A stretch of 64,000 nt of DNA from Macropodus opercularis (taxonomy: Eukaryota > Chordata > Actinopteri > Anabantiformes > Osphronemidae), in contig CM061098.1 of NCBI GenBank assembly GCA_030770545.1, forward strand, positions 16,768,001 to 16,832,000, written 5' to 3'. The translations under genes and the position numbers were made by a program. Shown here piece by piece: positions 36,601 to 47,352 of the stretch (positions are counted from its first letter, which is position 1; the number at the start of each line of letters is the position of its first letter). The notes beneath the pieces are model-generated. The model worked only from the letters and a program-made list of their open reading frames with translations, had not been told where the DNA came from and searched no databases.

Positions 36601-38021
36601 CTTTCATGGTTGTGCATTCGACTTGTGAAATCATTAGCTGTCCTATCCTCGGTTTTACAGAACTTTAATTTTAACCAGCACTTAAAATATAAATGTACAC
36701 ATGCACACTACATGAGCGAATGCTAAGTAGCAAACAAAACTATATATGTGAGATAGAAAGAATCTCATCGCTGTATTACTAATTAAATATTATTAAGTCT
36801 ATTTAGGTTCATAGGTGATAAGATGTTACGTTAACAACTATTTATGTCTATGGATTTGAGACAAACATTCAGTTGGAACCTAAATTAAGCTGTAAAAACT
36901 GTGATTTGACATTATAATGGAGTTTGCAAAGAATAAAAGTAAAAGAACTCTCTGGAACTTTCTGGTAAGGTGAGACAATTTCCTTTTATAATCTTGACAG
37001 CAAGATCACACTTTATTTCAAGCCTTCAGCCAGTTTGACTAATGTTCTGTCCAAAGAAAGATACAAAAAAAGAAGAGGAATTGGTTGGTCTTTATTGTCA
37101 TGGAACCAACATTGATCTCTCTTGAATGATCGGCCATGCTGGCAGTAGCTTCGTCATTGCTGCGGTCATGACGAGCACTTTCTACCAATGCAACCTCTCA
37201 GAGGTTGTGAAAACAAGTGAGGAACAAATGGGCTCTGAATGAGGACATTAACAGTACGGAGAGTTGAGAATGGTTTTAATTAGCAGAGGATGGTTTTGGT
37301 CCATTGACATCCGAGTTATGAGCCCAGCATGTTTCTGCTTCACCTCTGCTCTCAACAACACATTTAGGTTTTCACCGAACTCTTCATGAGAGAGTGGAAG
37401 AGCGAAAGAAACCACCCGCTCAAGTAGAATGGCTAAAATGAGACTATGCAGGAAAGTTCATAAGGTGCATTACATCCTCGCTGACATCAGCAAGTTCAAC
37501 TCTACAGGTGAATGTGACTGAAGACCACGTTACATAGAATGGTTCCCATATGGCGTCTAGTCACAACTTTGGCAACAAATAAATCTCTGGAATTGTGAAG
37601 TTTCATCTGCCACTTGCTAAATGTTATGTATCTACAGATGTGTTAATCAGCTCTGTTACAGTTGCTGCGACCACAACACCTGAGTTCCTACGCAGTGAAA
37701 GCAAGCCGACATTGCTGTTGGTGGGGATGTTGAGAGCTGGACCCTAGAGAATACGGCAGAGAACCAGAAGAGACTTTAATTAGTAAACACTAAGAGAAAC
37801 ACCTCCAACAACACTTACCTAAAACTCACGAGGGGAAACAGATCTTACAAAGTAGAACTAAGAAAGAAAAGAAGAGATAACTAAGGCCTGGGGCAAAGAG
37901 GTGAACCCATGGACAACAATATCAAAACCTGACTAATAGCGTCAAGTGTTGTTCTTCCTTCTTCCCCTCATTGAGCATTCTGTGATTTTCTCTTGCAGTA
38001 GCACAGTGCTGAACTTTCTCA
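33681..38021. other. Noncoding DNA with one GT microsatellite
   Basis: About 4.3 kb without a supportable gene or recognised element. A (GT)n tract lies at about 34,864-34,883. The frame at 35,508-35,825 is hydrophobic and low-complexity with no domain. 'ggtctttattgtcatgg' near 37,088 hints at an old LINE 3' end but is too short to call. Confidence 0.45.
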
Positions 38022-38259
38022 GGTGAGCGTGTTGTGTTACTTCCTGTTACCGAGGTTTGTAGCTGCTTACGTCTTATCTCTTCACTTTTATCTGATTTCT
38101 AATTGGTCGCAAGGGTCACAAAACACGCTTGTAACACACACCCGCTGAGAAACCCAGCCTGATCATTGGCTCCGTAGTCAGAAACGTGAAGTTAGAGACT
38201 CCAGTGGTCATAGTTAAGTGCGTTCCTGGGGTCAGTCTGACCTGAAGCTCCGTCTAAGG
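38022..38259 (+). mobile_element. L2 LINE 5' fragment, internally deleted
   Basis: It matches 13,736 onward of the full L2 ('gttacttcctgttaccgagg'), then jumps to the ORF1 esterase region: 'cccgctgagaaacccagcc', 'tgatcattgg', 'gtcagaaacgtgaagttaga' and 'catagttaagtgcgttcctg'. Most of the 5' UTR and the first third of ORF1 are gone and the GDS region is damaged. It is interrupted at 38,260 by a hAT element, and the L2 resumes at 39,507 in the RT region. Confidence 0.85.
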
Positions 38260-39506
38260 CATAGGTGTCAAACTCTGGCCCGCAGCGTAATTACATTTGG
38301 CCCGCGAAGCCATACCAAATTACTATTAGAGCTGGCCCGCCGGTAATTATCATGTATCGCTAATACTACAAATCCCAGAATGCTATGTTGACGTTTTGGT
38401 GGCGTCAATCGCGACAGGACCCATTATCGCCCTCTCCTCTGTTGACCGTAGTCATAGAGACTGTATGCTAATACTGGCGCTGTGCTAACCCTTCCAAAAT
38501 GGCTAAAAGAAGCCTTCACAGTATTGTTTTCCTAATCTTTATTATCACTGTGAATACTGTGAAGCGAATGTAGACACTTGTCTACTTGCTCACTGTTTAC
38601 CAGAGCGGCCGCTTCTGCGCCATTAAACGCCTCATTTTTCTGCCTGACTCGCGGAGCAGAAGCGACAGATCGATCGTTTTGAACTCGCTGGGAATTCAAC
38701 AATTTTCAGTGTTTGGACATGAAACTCACACAAGTTGCAGCTATAAGTATTAGTGATTAGTGTTACGGTTTTGCTGCAACGAGCCGTACAACGGGCTTCG
38801 CTTTGATCGTGACTGCTGACCACAGCAGTCAGCTTGTCACTGCCGGCATGTGTAAGTGGTGCGCGGTGGCAAGTTCAACTGCTCAGATGGCCTTGTGGTT
38901 AATCTGCTTCATGCTACTGTGAGAGGCTACTGGTTCAATTCCCGCTGAAGATGTGGGTTTTTAATAGTGATGTTTATTGTCATTACATTGAATTTGAGGT
39001 TCTGCTTGTTGTAACAAGGCTTTTAAAACTTCAGCAATGTCATGAAACTCTTGCAAAATTCAATCAACACGTTTTAGGCGTTTTCTATACTTTTACAGTT
39101 TGGATCAACTCAACTGTGTTTTCTTTAATTATAAATACCTATTTAATATTATTTCATTATGCTTTATTTTGAAATTTAAGACTTTTAACTTGTTCTGAAC
39201 ATGTTTAGCTCTTTTTAACCACTTGTATTTTTCTTTTTAAACTCTCCTGCTACCGTCAACGGTTCTTGGGAATAAATTCAGCATCTCAGCATTCACTGTG
39301 TATTTTCTTACCGAAATAGTCTAGTTTAGTATTAAGCTTTGCTTGTTCCATATCCACTTTTTAAGCTAAACTTGTTTGGGTCCATAAGAAAAGGTTCATT
39401 GTTATGTCTGGAGGAAGATTTTTTTTCAGTAAATATTAATGTTGGCCCACAACTTTGTTTTAGTTTTGAATTTTGGCCCACTGTGTATTTGAGTTTGACA
39501 CCCCTG
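38260..39506. mobile_element. Non-autonomous hAT (Charlie-like) transposon inside L2
   Basis: The ends are CATAGGTGTCAAACTC (38,260) and GAGTTTGACACCCCTG (to 39,506), inverted repeats of the CAGGGGTGTCAAACTC type used by Charlie-like hAT elements. TGGCCCGC and TTGGCCCA motifs sit just inside. The right flank CTCTAGAA fits the NTCTAGAN target preference exactly, and the left flank GTCTAAGG is a weaker match. At 1,247 bp and without a transposase frame it cannot move itself. A short 'atggctaaaagaagc' at 38,500 resembles the start of GTF2IRD2/ZBED-like hAT transposases and may be a leftover. It also contains a tRNA-like segment (38,878-38,948). Confidence 0.85.
38878..38948 (+). other. tRNA-like segment inside the hAT element
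   Basis: CTCAGATGGCCTTGTGGTTA resembles a polymerase III A box and GGTTCAATTCCCGCTGAAG a B box with a following stem side, spaced about 40 bases apart. The acceptor ends do not pair well and I could not fold a clean cloverleaf, so it is probably a SINE head or decayed tRNA pseudogene rather than a working tRNA gene. Confidence 0.35.
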
Positions 39507-39960
39507 CTCTAGAACCTCCTACTTCCACTTTGGGAATATTACTAAAATTAGGAGCATCCTTTCACAGAATGATGCTGAAAAATGAATCATGCATTGTTAC
39601 CTCTAGGCTGGACGACTGTAACTCCCTGCTCATAGTTTGTCCCAGTAACGCTTTAAAAAGCCTCCAGTTAATTCAAAATGCTGCAGCCAGAGCGTCCTCC
39701 TACATTAGCTTCTCTGCATTGGCTCCCTGTAAAATCTAGGCTAGGATTCAAAATTCCTCTCCTCAGTTCCAAGGCTCTAAATAATAAAGCTCCATCTTAT
39801 CTTAACCCTCGTGCAGCCTTTGAGCCTTATAGGTATATTCAGACTCAGAGACGTGTGTCTCCAGTGTTCAGCTGCTGGTCCAACCATCCTTCCTGTGTTT
39901 GATGTGGTGTTGTTTTTTCTCTTTTCTATCCCTTCACCCCAACCGGTCAAGGTAGATGGA
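39507..39960 (+). mobile_element. L2 LINE 3' fragment with further deletion
   Basis: It continues the L2 interrupted at 38,260. It starts in the RT C-terminal region ('ctactt..aatatt', 'aaattaggagcatcc', 'cctccagttaattcaaaatg', 'ttctctgcattggctccctg') and matches 17,373-17,700. A short foreign stub follows at 39,806-39,824, then it jumps to 3' UTR sequence like 18,126-18,275 ('actcagagacgtgtgtctcc', 'caccccaaccggtcaaggt'). The TTGAA tail is missing. Stops and shifts break every coding segment. Confidence 0.88.
39802..39824 (+). mobile_element. Terminal stub of the TTAA MITE family
   Basis: TTAA followed by CCCTCGTGCAGCCTTTGAG differs at two of 19 positions from the left end of the MITE at 53,302. 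It sits exactly at the L2 position that reads CTTAAAG in the full element, a natural TTAA target. Confidence 0.6.
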
Positions 39961-42900
39961 TATAAATACCTGATGGAGAAATGGCAGAGAGGAGCGAAGT
40001 AACGTAGATTCTATCATAACACAGAGAGGGAGGTCAGAGTATTGACAGAATGCAGTGGAAATAGAATAAAAGATGATTTAATAGTTAGGAGGAGGTTTGG
40101 ACATACAGGACTCATGCCAGTGACAATATGGTATTGTACAAGGACAATAAAGAGGAAACAGGAAATTGCAAATGTGGAGTCAAACAAGCTTTGGAAATAG
40201 TAGATTCCTTTACTGTATACAGTATATACAAAAAAAAAAAAAACGTTGATGAGAGAATGTATTTTCATTTACTTTTCTATCTTCATTTATTTAGTTTTAC
40301 ATCATTACTTTTAGTTGTTTATTTTATTTATTTGTTTTGAGAGCAAATATTACTGCAAGTTACTCCATCCAAGCCACCCAAATAGATAGAAGAAGAATAG
40401 ATGGCTGTCAGCTGCTAGTGGCAGAAGTTGAATGTGAACTTTTCTGTGAATTCTTCTCGTGTTCTGGACATTCACATTTCTGGCATGTCATGTTTCCCAG
40501 CAGGTCACATCATTTGTAATCTATAATTTTTTGTTCATAACTTAGAGAACAGAAAATGTTTTCCAGTATTTAAAGTAATGAGCGCTCATCTGAAATCACT
40601 TCAGCTTGGCCGTGCTTGGAGACGTTACCAGCGTGGAGCTGATTTAAGCAGCTGAAGACGGCTTCCATCCATTAACCTCTGCGCTTAAAGCCCAGCATGC
40701 TACCGCTGTGCCGCTCTCTCTCAAATAACACACTCTGTGAATTTGTGCCAACATCCCTGGTTCACAAAAGCATCAAGGGTTTAGTGTTTGTGAGGACAAC
40801 GCAGCAGCGGGCTGAGAAAGACAAGGCCGACAACTGTTGGAATCTGAATCGAGCTCCACCGAGAGTGGAGCCTGAATTATGTCTATTTCAAATCCTTAAC
40901 CAAGAGCCTGACATCTGTTCACAGGGGTGAACAAACTGGAAGGAAGAGTTCTGCTCTTTCTGTTTTTTTTCCAAAAGAAAGCAAAGAAATCTATCAAATG
41001 GTGCTGAGGACTTATTAGCTCATTAGGAGTAAGAGGGAAATACTCTAATTACAAAGTTAATTAGTGTGAGCTTTGGTCTTTGGACAGTTTTGGACAGAAA
41101 TGCAAATCTTTTTTAGGTACATTATGCCAACGTTAGCATGACTCCAGCCAAATCAGGAACATCAATTTAAAAACAAAATTATAAACAAAAATGTGTTGTA
41201 AAACTTGTGTATTAGCTAATAATATAGAAACCTAAGAAATGAAAAATAGGTTTAATAATATATTAACCACACACACAATCACTCCATAAATAAATACATG
41301 AATGCACCTGATTTTGTTCCCACACTCTCACATGACTGTGAAGGTGAAATTTATTAGCTTTTTATTTTAACATTGACTTTGACTTGTGTCTACTACTTTT
41401 GTTTTAGGTGCAGAAATTGTTGGTAATTGTTTTCCTCATCATTCTGCCTACAGTAGATAGGTCAAAGGCCAAAGTCAACTACAGAACAGAATCTGTTTGG
41501 CTACTGTGGCTTCATGTTTTACTTGGTTTTTGTTGAGTTACTGCATTACTGCCCCTTGTGAATACATTAGCCTGCCATATCAAAAGCGTGTTTGGAAGGT
41601 GTTTATATGCTCTCTGCCTGTGGTTGTTAATTGCTGTACCAGACATGCTTTCTAATGAACCGACAGATGACAGTTCAGAGTGCGTATGTGTATGTCAGTC
41701 ATACGTCAACACGATAGCTCATGACTGACAGCTCGGTTTAAGTCAATGGACGCTTACGAGCTTTAAGCACATTACTGATTTATGTTTTAATAAGCTTGCC
41801 AATAAGCCAATCTACTCATTTCCAGTGACTTACAGGGGCTGCCAGTGCAGCATAGAATAACACTGAGGAGATAAGGGGTAAGCTGGCCAAGAGCTGCAGC
41901 AAAGGCTTGCATGGAGAAAATCATTTTACGAGGCCGTGCTTTCACTTTGATAGGAATTAAAAGCAGCTGAATGGCATTGATGGTTTTGTGTTTTCAAGGA
42001 ACGTTATTAAAGATAACACCAGATGTTTGGTCTTTAGCTAGTTTTCTTCTAATCTGATCTGGGCTTTGAAAACCTCACACTGACTTTCTTTGCAACAAAT
42101 GTTTTATTATATATATATTTAAATAGAAAAGAAACTAGCCACAAACCAACTGACTTGCAGCTTGTTGTCTTGTCTGTTGTCTGTTTTTTCTTATTCTGAT
42201 TGATTTTCAACACACGTTTAAACTCACTGTGGGTAGAATCTTCTCTGAGTTTCCAGCAACGAGTTCTAAGTAACTAAACTTTAAACCGGTGAATTCTTCC
42301 ATGAGATAATTTTCTCTGCAAGGAAAGTTTCAGCACATTATCTTGGATGTCCCAGGCTGTACTATATATAAATATATAAATCCCAGGCCCTAAAGGGACA
42401 TGTTGTCTCTTGTCTAATTTCTCTTGAGAAACGCCAGATTTTCTTGTGCACAGTCACAGGACGCAATGTTGTAAATCTCAGTATTAGACCAGTGTCTCTG
42501 GTGAAATAACCAGGAGAAGGACTTGTTTCACTGTTAGCATGAAACCAAAAATAGACGAATTGGAAATAATGCTGTTATAAAACTATCCAGCGCTACAGTA
42601 TGTTTGCCTTCACTCTTCTCTGGCTTATGGTTATTTTTTCCGATAACATTACTCAGAACTTTGTTCTTTTACTGTCCAGCTGACATGAACCATATGAGAG
42701 AAGCTCATTACACACTGAGAGCAGCGGGTTTCAGGACCAGCAGTCTGTCATTTGTGAAGCCCACAATTCGGCAGCAGTAATTATTTTGGGTTGCTTTGTC
42801 ACGGTTCTTTCCAGGTGAGCGTAGTCGCACACAGCTACAGTATTTATAGGCCACAGTGTGACAACAGAAAGCGCTGGAGCAAAAATTTCTCTTTCATCAT

Positions 42901-43665
42901 CAAGTTTGAATTGTGACTATGCCCCATTAAACACAATATCAACTTACATGATAAGAGAATAAGTGGCAAACAAAGACGCTTTAGAGACTTCTTTAATTAT
43001 TTATTATCCAAAATCGTTTTCATTAACGATTAGCATGTTGCAGTCTTCTTCTTTCCTGATTTTGTCAGTGCATTTGCAATTGAATCTGGTGAGTCGTTAA
43101 TAATTATTTTATTATATACACATTCTCTCTATATATCCACAGCCCTTTTTGCATGACTATGTCTATTATTATCTATTATTAAATCACAGTGGAGGATGTG
43201 TTTTTGGTGACTAAAAGTGTCCTTCTCTGTTTGGTTCCACAGATTAACGGATGATACTGTAGCAGTGTTTCACATAGAAGTAATATTAATTCAGAGACAC
43301 GATGTTTGGAGTAAGAAGTCCTCTTGTAGTTCAGTATCAGTTTTATTTGCATCTACTCAGTGACAGATGACAGTGTCAGTGTTTGGACAGACCCGATATG
43401 ATAATGTGAGATGTGCAATGATTTCTACTACTATTTAACAGATAATGGTGTAGACCAAAACAGATGCATTCTGATATCAGGGCTTTGCTTTAAACACACT
43501 TTAATCGCGTAAATGGCTGGTTTCCATTTTGTTTTTCATCTGTTCAGTCTGCCCCATAACACAACTTCTGCATTTTAAATTTCAAAGTATGAACTGACAG
43601 CTACACTGACAACATTTTAATATAAAATAATAATTTCACTGCAACAATAAGAGAATATTAAATTG
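39961..43665. other. Noncoding DNA with possible conserved blocks
   Basis: About 3.7 kb without a supportable gene. 40,570-40,690, 41,560-41,960 and 42,690-42,790 are simple-repeat-free and contain homeodomain-, Meis- and SOX-like strings ('ttgttaattgctg', 'cgacagatgacag', 'gcagtaattattttg'). An A14 tract lies at about 40,230. Confidence 0.45.

Positions 43666-43753
<88 letters not shown>
43666..43753. repeat. Compound (TA)n(GA)n microsatellite
   Basis: About 31 TA units run directly into about 13 AG units with no interruption. Confidence 0.97.
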
Positions 43754-44243
43754 ATTTGACAATGAAGACAATTTAGAAATGTAATCTAAAATCTAAAGTC
43801 ATGGACAACCAGGCTTTAATCTTGAAGTAGTAGGTCTGTGCTTTAGATTTTGTGGTTGTTAAATTATTGTGGAGTTATTGCTTATTTTGGTCAAGCTCTT
43901 AACATGCTGACTTTACATGTAACATGCAGAACTGATGAAGCAGATTATCACAGAGTAAAACACGTGTAAAGTGTACATCCACCCCAAAATGTCATAGAAA
44001 AGATTGCAGTGTCACAGTGGAATGCGTACGTGTTTTAGACATGGCCCACTATGATCTGTGTGTGTGTGTCTGAAAGTAAAGAGGCTGGAGAAGCTTATCC
44101 CCCCTTGGCTGCTTCAGTTTTAGCTCACTGTGTACAACTGTGTACAACAATAGGATGGTTGGCACCCAAAAGTCAAAAAGCTGCTTCAGGAAGACACATG
44201 CGACGCACTCATGATTACCACAGTCAGGGGAATGAAAGAGCAG
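43754..44243. other. Noncoding DNA, nothing recognised
   Basis: The 73-residue frame at 44,051-44,272 runs into MITE sequence and has no domain. Confidence 0.5.
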
Positions 44244-44333
44244 TTGGATCCAACCCTTGTGTGTGTTTTTAAGCTTTGAGCGCCCCCTAGTTTACAGTGG
44301 GGTCGATTTGACCCCTCGAAGGCTGCAGGAGGG
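44244..44333 (+). mobile_element. TTAA MITE, right half only
   Basis: It carries GATCCAACCCTTGTGTGTGT, AGTTTACAGTGGGGTCG and GACCCCTCGAAGG and ends GGAGGG, followed by TTAC (a one-base change from TTAA). It matches the right arm of the full copy at 54,540-54,821; the left arm and centre are gone. Confidence 0.8.
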
Positions 44334-44726
44334 TTACACATGCTTATTAACTAATAGTTTGATTTTAAATTAATTCATCTGCTGTTTGTACTTTTAATAA
44401 ATGGCCTGAAAGTATTCCATTGGGGAATTTTTATTGATAAAAAGATGATAAATAATTAAACCTCAACACCCATATTTTACAGTATGCGTCTAATTCGACA
44501 GATAAACCCAAATGGAAGTGCTCTGTGTATTCCACAGTGTGTCCTCTGATCTCAGAACAGTTTAACGCTGCCTGTACACACCCTTACATCAGGAAAGTCA
44601 GGCTTAGAAATCAAATCCTTCTATCAGTGGCTTATTCTTGGATTATTTTGAACATTTCTATGGCAGTTTCAGCTCACTCTCTATTACACATCTCCCTCTC
44701 GTCATGTTTCAGTGTGTGTTGTGACT
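44334..44726. other. Noncoding DNA, nothing recognised
   Basis: AT-rich unique DNA between the MITE half and an L2 tail. The frame at 44,525-44,782 overlaps the L2 tail and has no domain. Confidence 0.5.
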
Positions 44727-44915
44727 GTAACCAGTCAAGGCAGACGGCCGCCAGCCCTCCACTGTTGCCTGGTGCTTGTTAAAGTGGGATTTGTTGGGTT
44801 TCCTACTATATTTAATTGTATTTTTGTCTTTGTAACATCTTGAGTCTTATTGTGAAAGTGCTGAGATGAGTTTTGCTGTAATTTGGAGCTTAACTGAAGC
44901 TGAATGGACTTGTCC
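44727..44915 (+). mobile_element. Decayed L2 3' UTR
   Basis: Recognisable in order are 'aaccagtcaaggcagacgg', 'gtgggatttgttgggtttc', 'tgtgaaagtgctgagatga' and 'aatttggagcttaactgaag', which parallel the L2 3' UTR and its last 60 bases. It is older and more diverged than the other L2 tails here, and the TTGAA repeats are degraded. Confidence 0.7.
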
Positions 44916-46413
44916 TCTGCATTTGTTAGCAGACTGGGTCTGAGCCTAAAACAACGTAAACCTGCAGTCATGTTGACATTCTGACTCTTTGACTCTCACA
45001 CGACCAGCAGATTCAATTTCCACCATATCCAAGGTTTCTTGGGCCGGTTTGCGTCAGAAGGTCAACGCAGGCTTTGCCGTACTATATTTCTCTGACCACC
45101 TTGCTGCAGATGTTCTGCTGCCCTGTGTCGATCTTTGGTGCTTTACAGAACAGATTCCACGGCTGTGTTGTCTCAGCCTTCAGTGAAAGTGTCTGAGCAG
45201 GAACCTGCAACAGAATGTGCCATTTTCTCTGGGTTTAATTTTCTGCATCAGTATTTATGAATTTGGATCAACACCCAAACATTGCGACACTAGAACAGCT
45301 ATACAGTCGTATAGGTGAGGAATCCGTTCTCTGATTGCTTTGGCTCAAATACAAGGCTTTAAGTGACACAGTCAGAGAATCAAGCCAAATTTAAATCCAA
45401 ATGAAAGGATTTGAGTTTAAATCAGAAGACACACACTTTAATAAGGTGAACAAGGAGGTGAAATTAAATCTGACAAAAGCTGCACAGATTCAGCTGACAA
45501 ATTCTATTTGCATAATTTTCCAGACTTTAGAAATACCAATGAAAAATAAGCTTCACCCATGTAGAACAAATGCAAAGATGTGCTAATTTATTTGTGTAAA
45601 TTTAGCTTTTCATTTTTGTTGTGTCTCATTCAAGTGAAAGAATATATGATTAAGCAAATAAATAAACATATGATAGCGAAACTCCAAATACTTTATTTTG
45701 TTTTGATTAATCGTGAGACTGGAGGAGAGACTTTGAAAAAAGATGGGAGACTATGTTTCAGTTTAATATTTACCGTGACAGCGAGCTGCAATGTAGGAAG
45801 TAAAAGTGACACCGGTGTTTCGTTTTAAGCTTCACCATGACCAGAATACACCACATTAATCTCCAAACCAGATGCTCCAGATGCATTATATTTACTGCTT
45901 TCATATCCTTGCAAATTGGAGCTGTAGCTTTACTGTAATAAATAGTTTGAAGTTTGGAAATGGAGGGGGGTGAGCGTATGGAGCTGTGAGTTGAGGGAGA
46001 GTTCATATTAGTTTTGATAGCTCTCTGTTGTAATGCATGCGTGAGTGAAAGTTTGCAGGAGAGACGCTCACTCACAACAAAGAGTCAAGGACAAGGTTCA
46101 AAGTAATGACACACAGTGCTAGATTACATTTCATAAATAAATAGATGTCTTTGGGGAAATTGGATTCTGCCGCAGCAAATATCACAATAAATATATCAAT
46201 GCACAGAACAGAAATAGGAGTAAAGCAGACAAAGGTTTTAGAAATATTCTTAACTTGTACTGAAAATAAGAAACAGAGTATATGGGTGGCATGACGGTGG
46301 GGTGGTCGGTCTGCCTCACACCAAGGCCTGTGTGCAGACATGCAGTCAGGGTGTGAATATGCATCTGTCTCTGGGTGTCCAGGACAAAAGACGCATGGAC
46401 AAGGGACATTAAA
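44916..46413. other. Noncoding DNA, nothing recognised
   Basis: Short frames at 45,401-45,828 and 45,770-46,075 lack domains. The region is AT-rich and unique by eye. It ends at TTAA (46,409-46,412) next to a MITE. Confidence 0.45.
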
Positions 46414-46627
46414 CCCTCGATCAGCCTTCAAGGGGTCAAAATGAAAACAGGGGGCTCGAAGCTCAAAAACCACACAAGGGTTGGATAAAACAGCCGCAGA
46501 CAGACGATAAATCACTAGATGAACGGTTGGATGAACTTGTTTGTCATAGACCCACACGTGTTCATTGCTTGGATGTATCACCCACCAAGGCTGTTTGATC
46601 CAACCCTTGTGTGTGTTTTTGAGCTTA
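46414..46627 (+). mobile_element. TTAA MITE, right end truncated
   Basis: TTAA and one extra A precede CCCTCGATCAGCCTTCAAGG. The left arm, centre ('gatgaacggttggatgaac') and first part of the right arm closely match the copy at 54,540. It breaks off after 'gtgtgtttttgagctt', so about 60 bases of right end and its TTAA are missing. A 238-codon antisense frame across this MITE and its left flank is an artefact of the palindromic arms. Confidence 0.85.
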
Positions 46628-46989
46628 CTCGACCAAAACACGCAGGAGCAGGTTTTTATTGTCTGGAAAATGATGATTGAGAATCGTTTGCCCAATTTAT
46701 TAGGCCTAATATTAGTTTTGTCGATTTTGAATGACTTGCACACAGATGAGAACCATAGGAAGGTAGGTCTACTGTACATAGGCTTCATTCCTTACCGCAG
46801 CATTGGTGCTTACACTGCATTAAGCCAGTTATGTGGACCTTCTATCACATAAATAATACTACACTGCTTATTTTTTATAATGAACCACCCAGTGTGACCA
46901 TGCGGCTCACTGATGGGTGGTAAAAGCAGAGTTCCATATCTTCCAGTTAGTGGTCACCACTCTTTATGACATTTATTAATAATAATGTG
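46628..46989. other. Noncoding DNA, nothing recognised
   Basis: Unique spacer between a MITE and an antisense L2 fragment. Confidence 0.5.
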
Positions 46990-47218
46990 TTTAACACCTT
47001 ACACAACTAAAACTCAACAAATACCATATGAATAGAAACTCCCTCCAGCAGACCCAGGCTCAATCTGCCTTGAACGGGTGAGATGAGGGGATAGAGCAGA
47101 GAGTAAACAACAACACAACAACAACAACAAACAGGCAGGATGGTTGGATCAGCAGCTGAACAGAGTCTGATGATTCCTGTAGATGAGGACAGAAAGAGAG
47201 ACACAACTAGGAGAGAAC
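46990..47218 (-). mobile_element. L2 3' UTR fragment, antisense
   Basis: The plus strand is the complement of the L2 3' UTR: 'cttacacaactaaaactcaa', 'actccctccagcagacccag', 'caaacaggcaggatggttgg' and 'cagagtctgatgattcctg', ending at 'aactaggagagaac'. The GGCGCTATATAA tail is missing, so the fragment is truncated at both ends. A 20-base run of ACA-type triplets (about 47,108-47,132) reflects the GTT-rich part of the UTR. Confidence 0.88.
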
Positions 47219-47253
47219 AAGAGTGGTGGCTTTCATTTCATCTGCACGAGTTG

Positions 47254-47352
47254 GCTGTCGTCACACAACCTCCGAGGCGAAAACAGGACGGATCCGCCAT
47301 CTACCTCAGCACAATAAAAACAGCTTCGGTCTCTCACTGTGCAGCTTTCCTG
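47254..47352 (+). repeat. Dispersed repeat of unknown family, copy 1
   Basis: It shares 'gtcacacaacctccgaggc', 'agcacaataa', 'aacagcttc' and 'tctctc.ctgtgcа'-type segments with the complement of 53,012-53,090. Copy 1 carries an extra 20-odd bases in the middle. The plus-strand frame gives HNKNSFGLSLCSFP, close to HNKNSFNLSLCTFP from copy 2. The family was not recognised. Confidence 0.65.

Noticed and set aside
46072..46788. 238-residue antisense open frame
   Set aside because: A large part reads through the palindromic arms of a MITE, and the rest lacks any domain. It is a chance frame.
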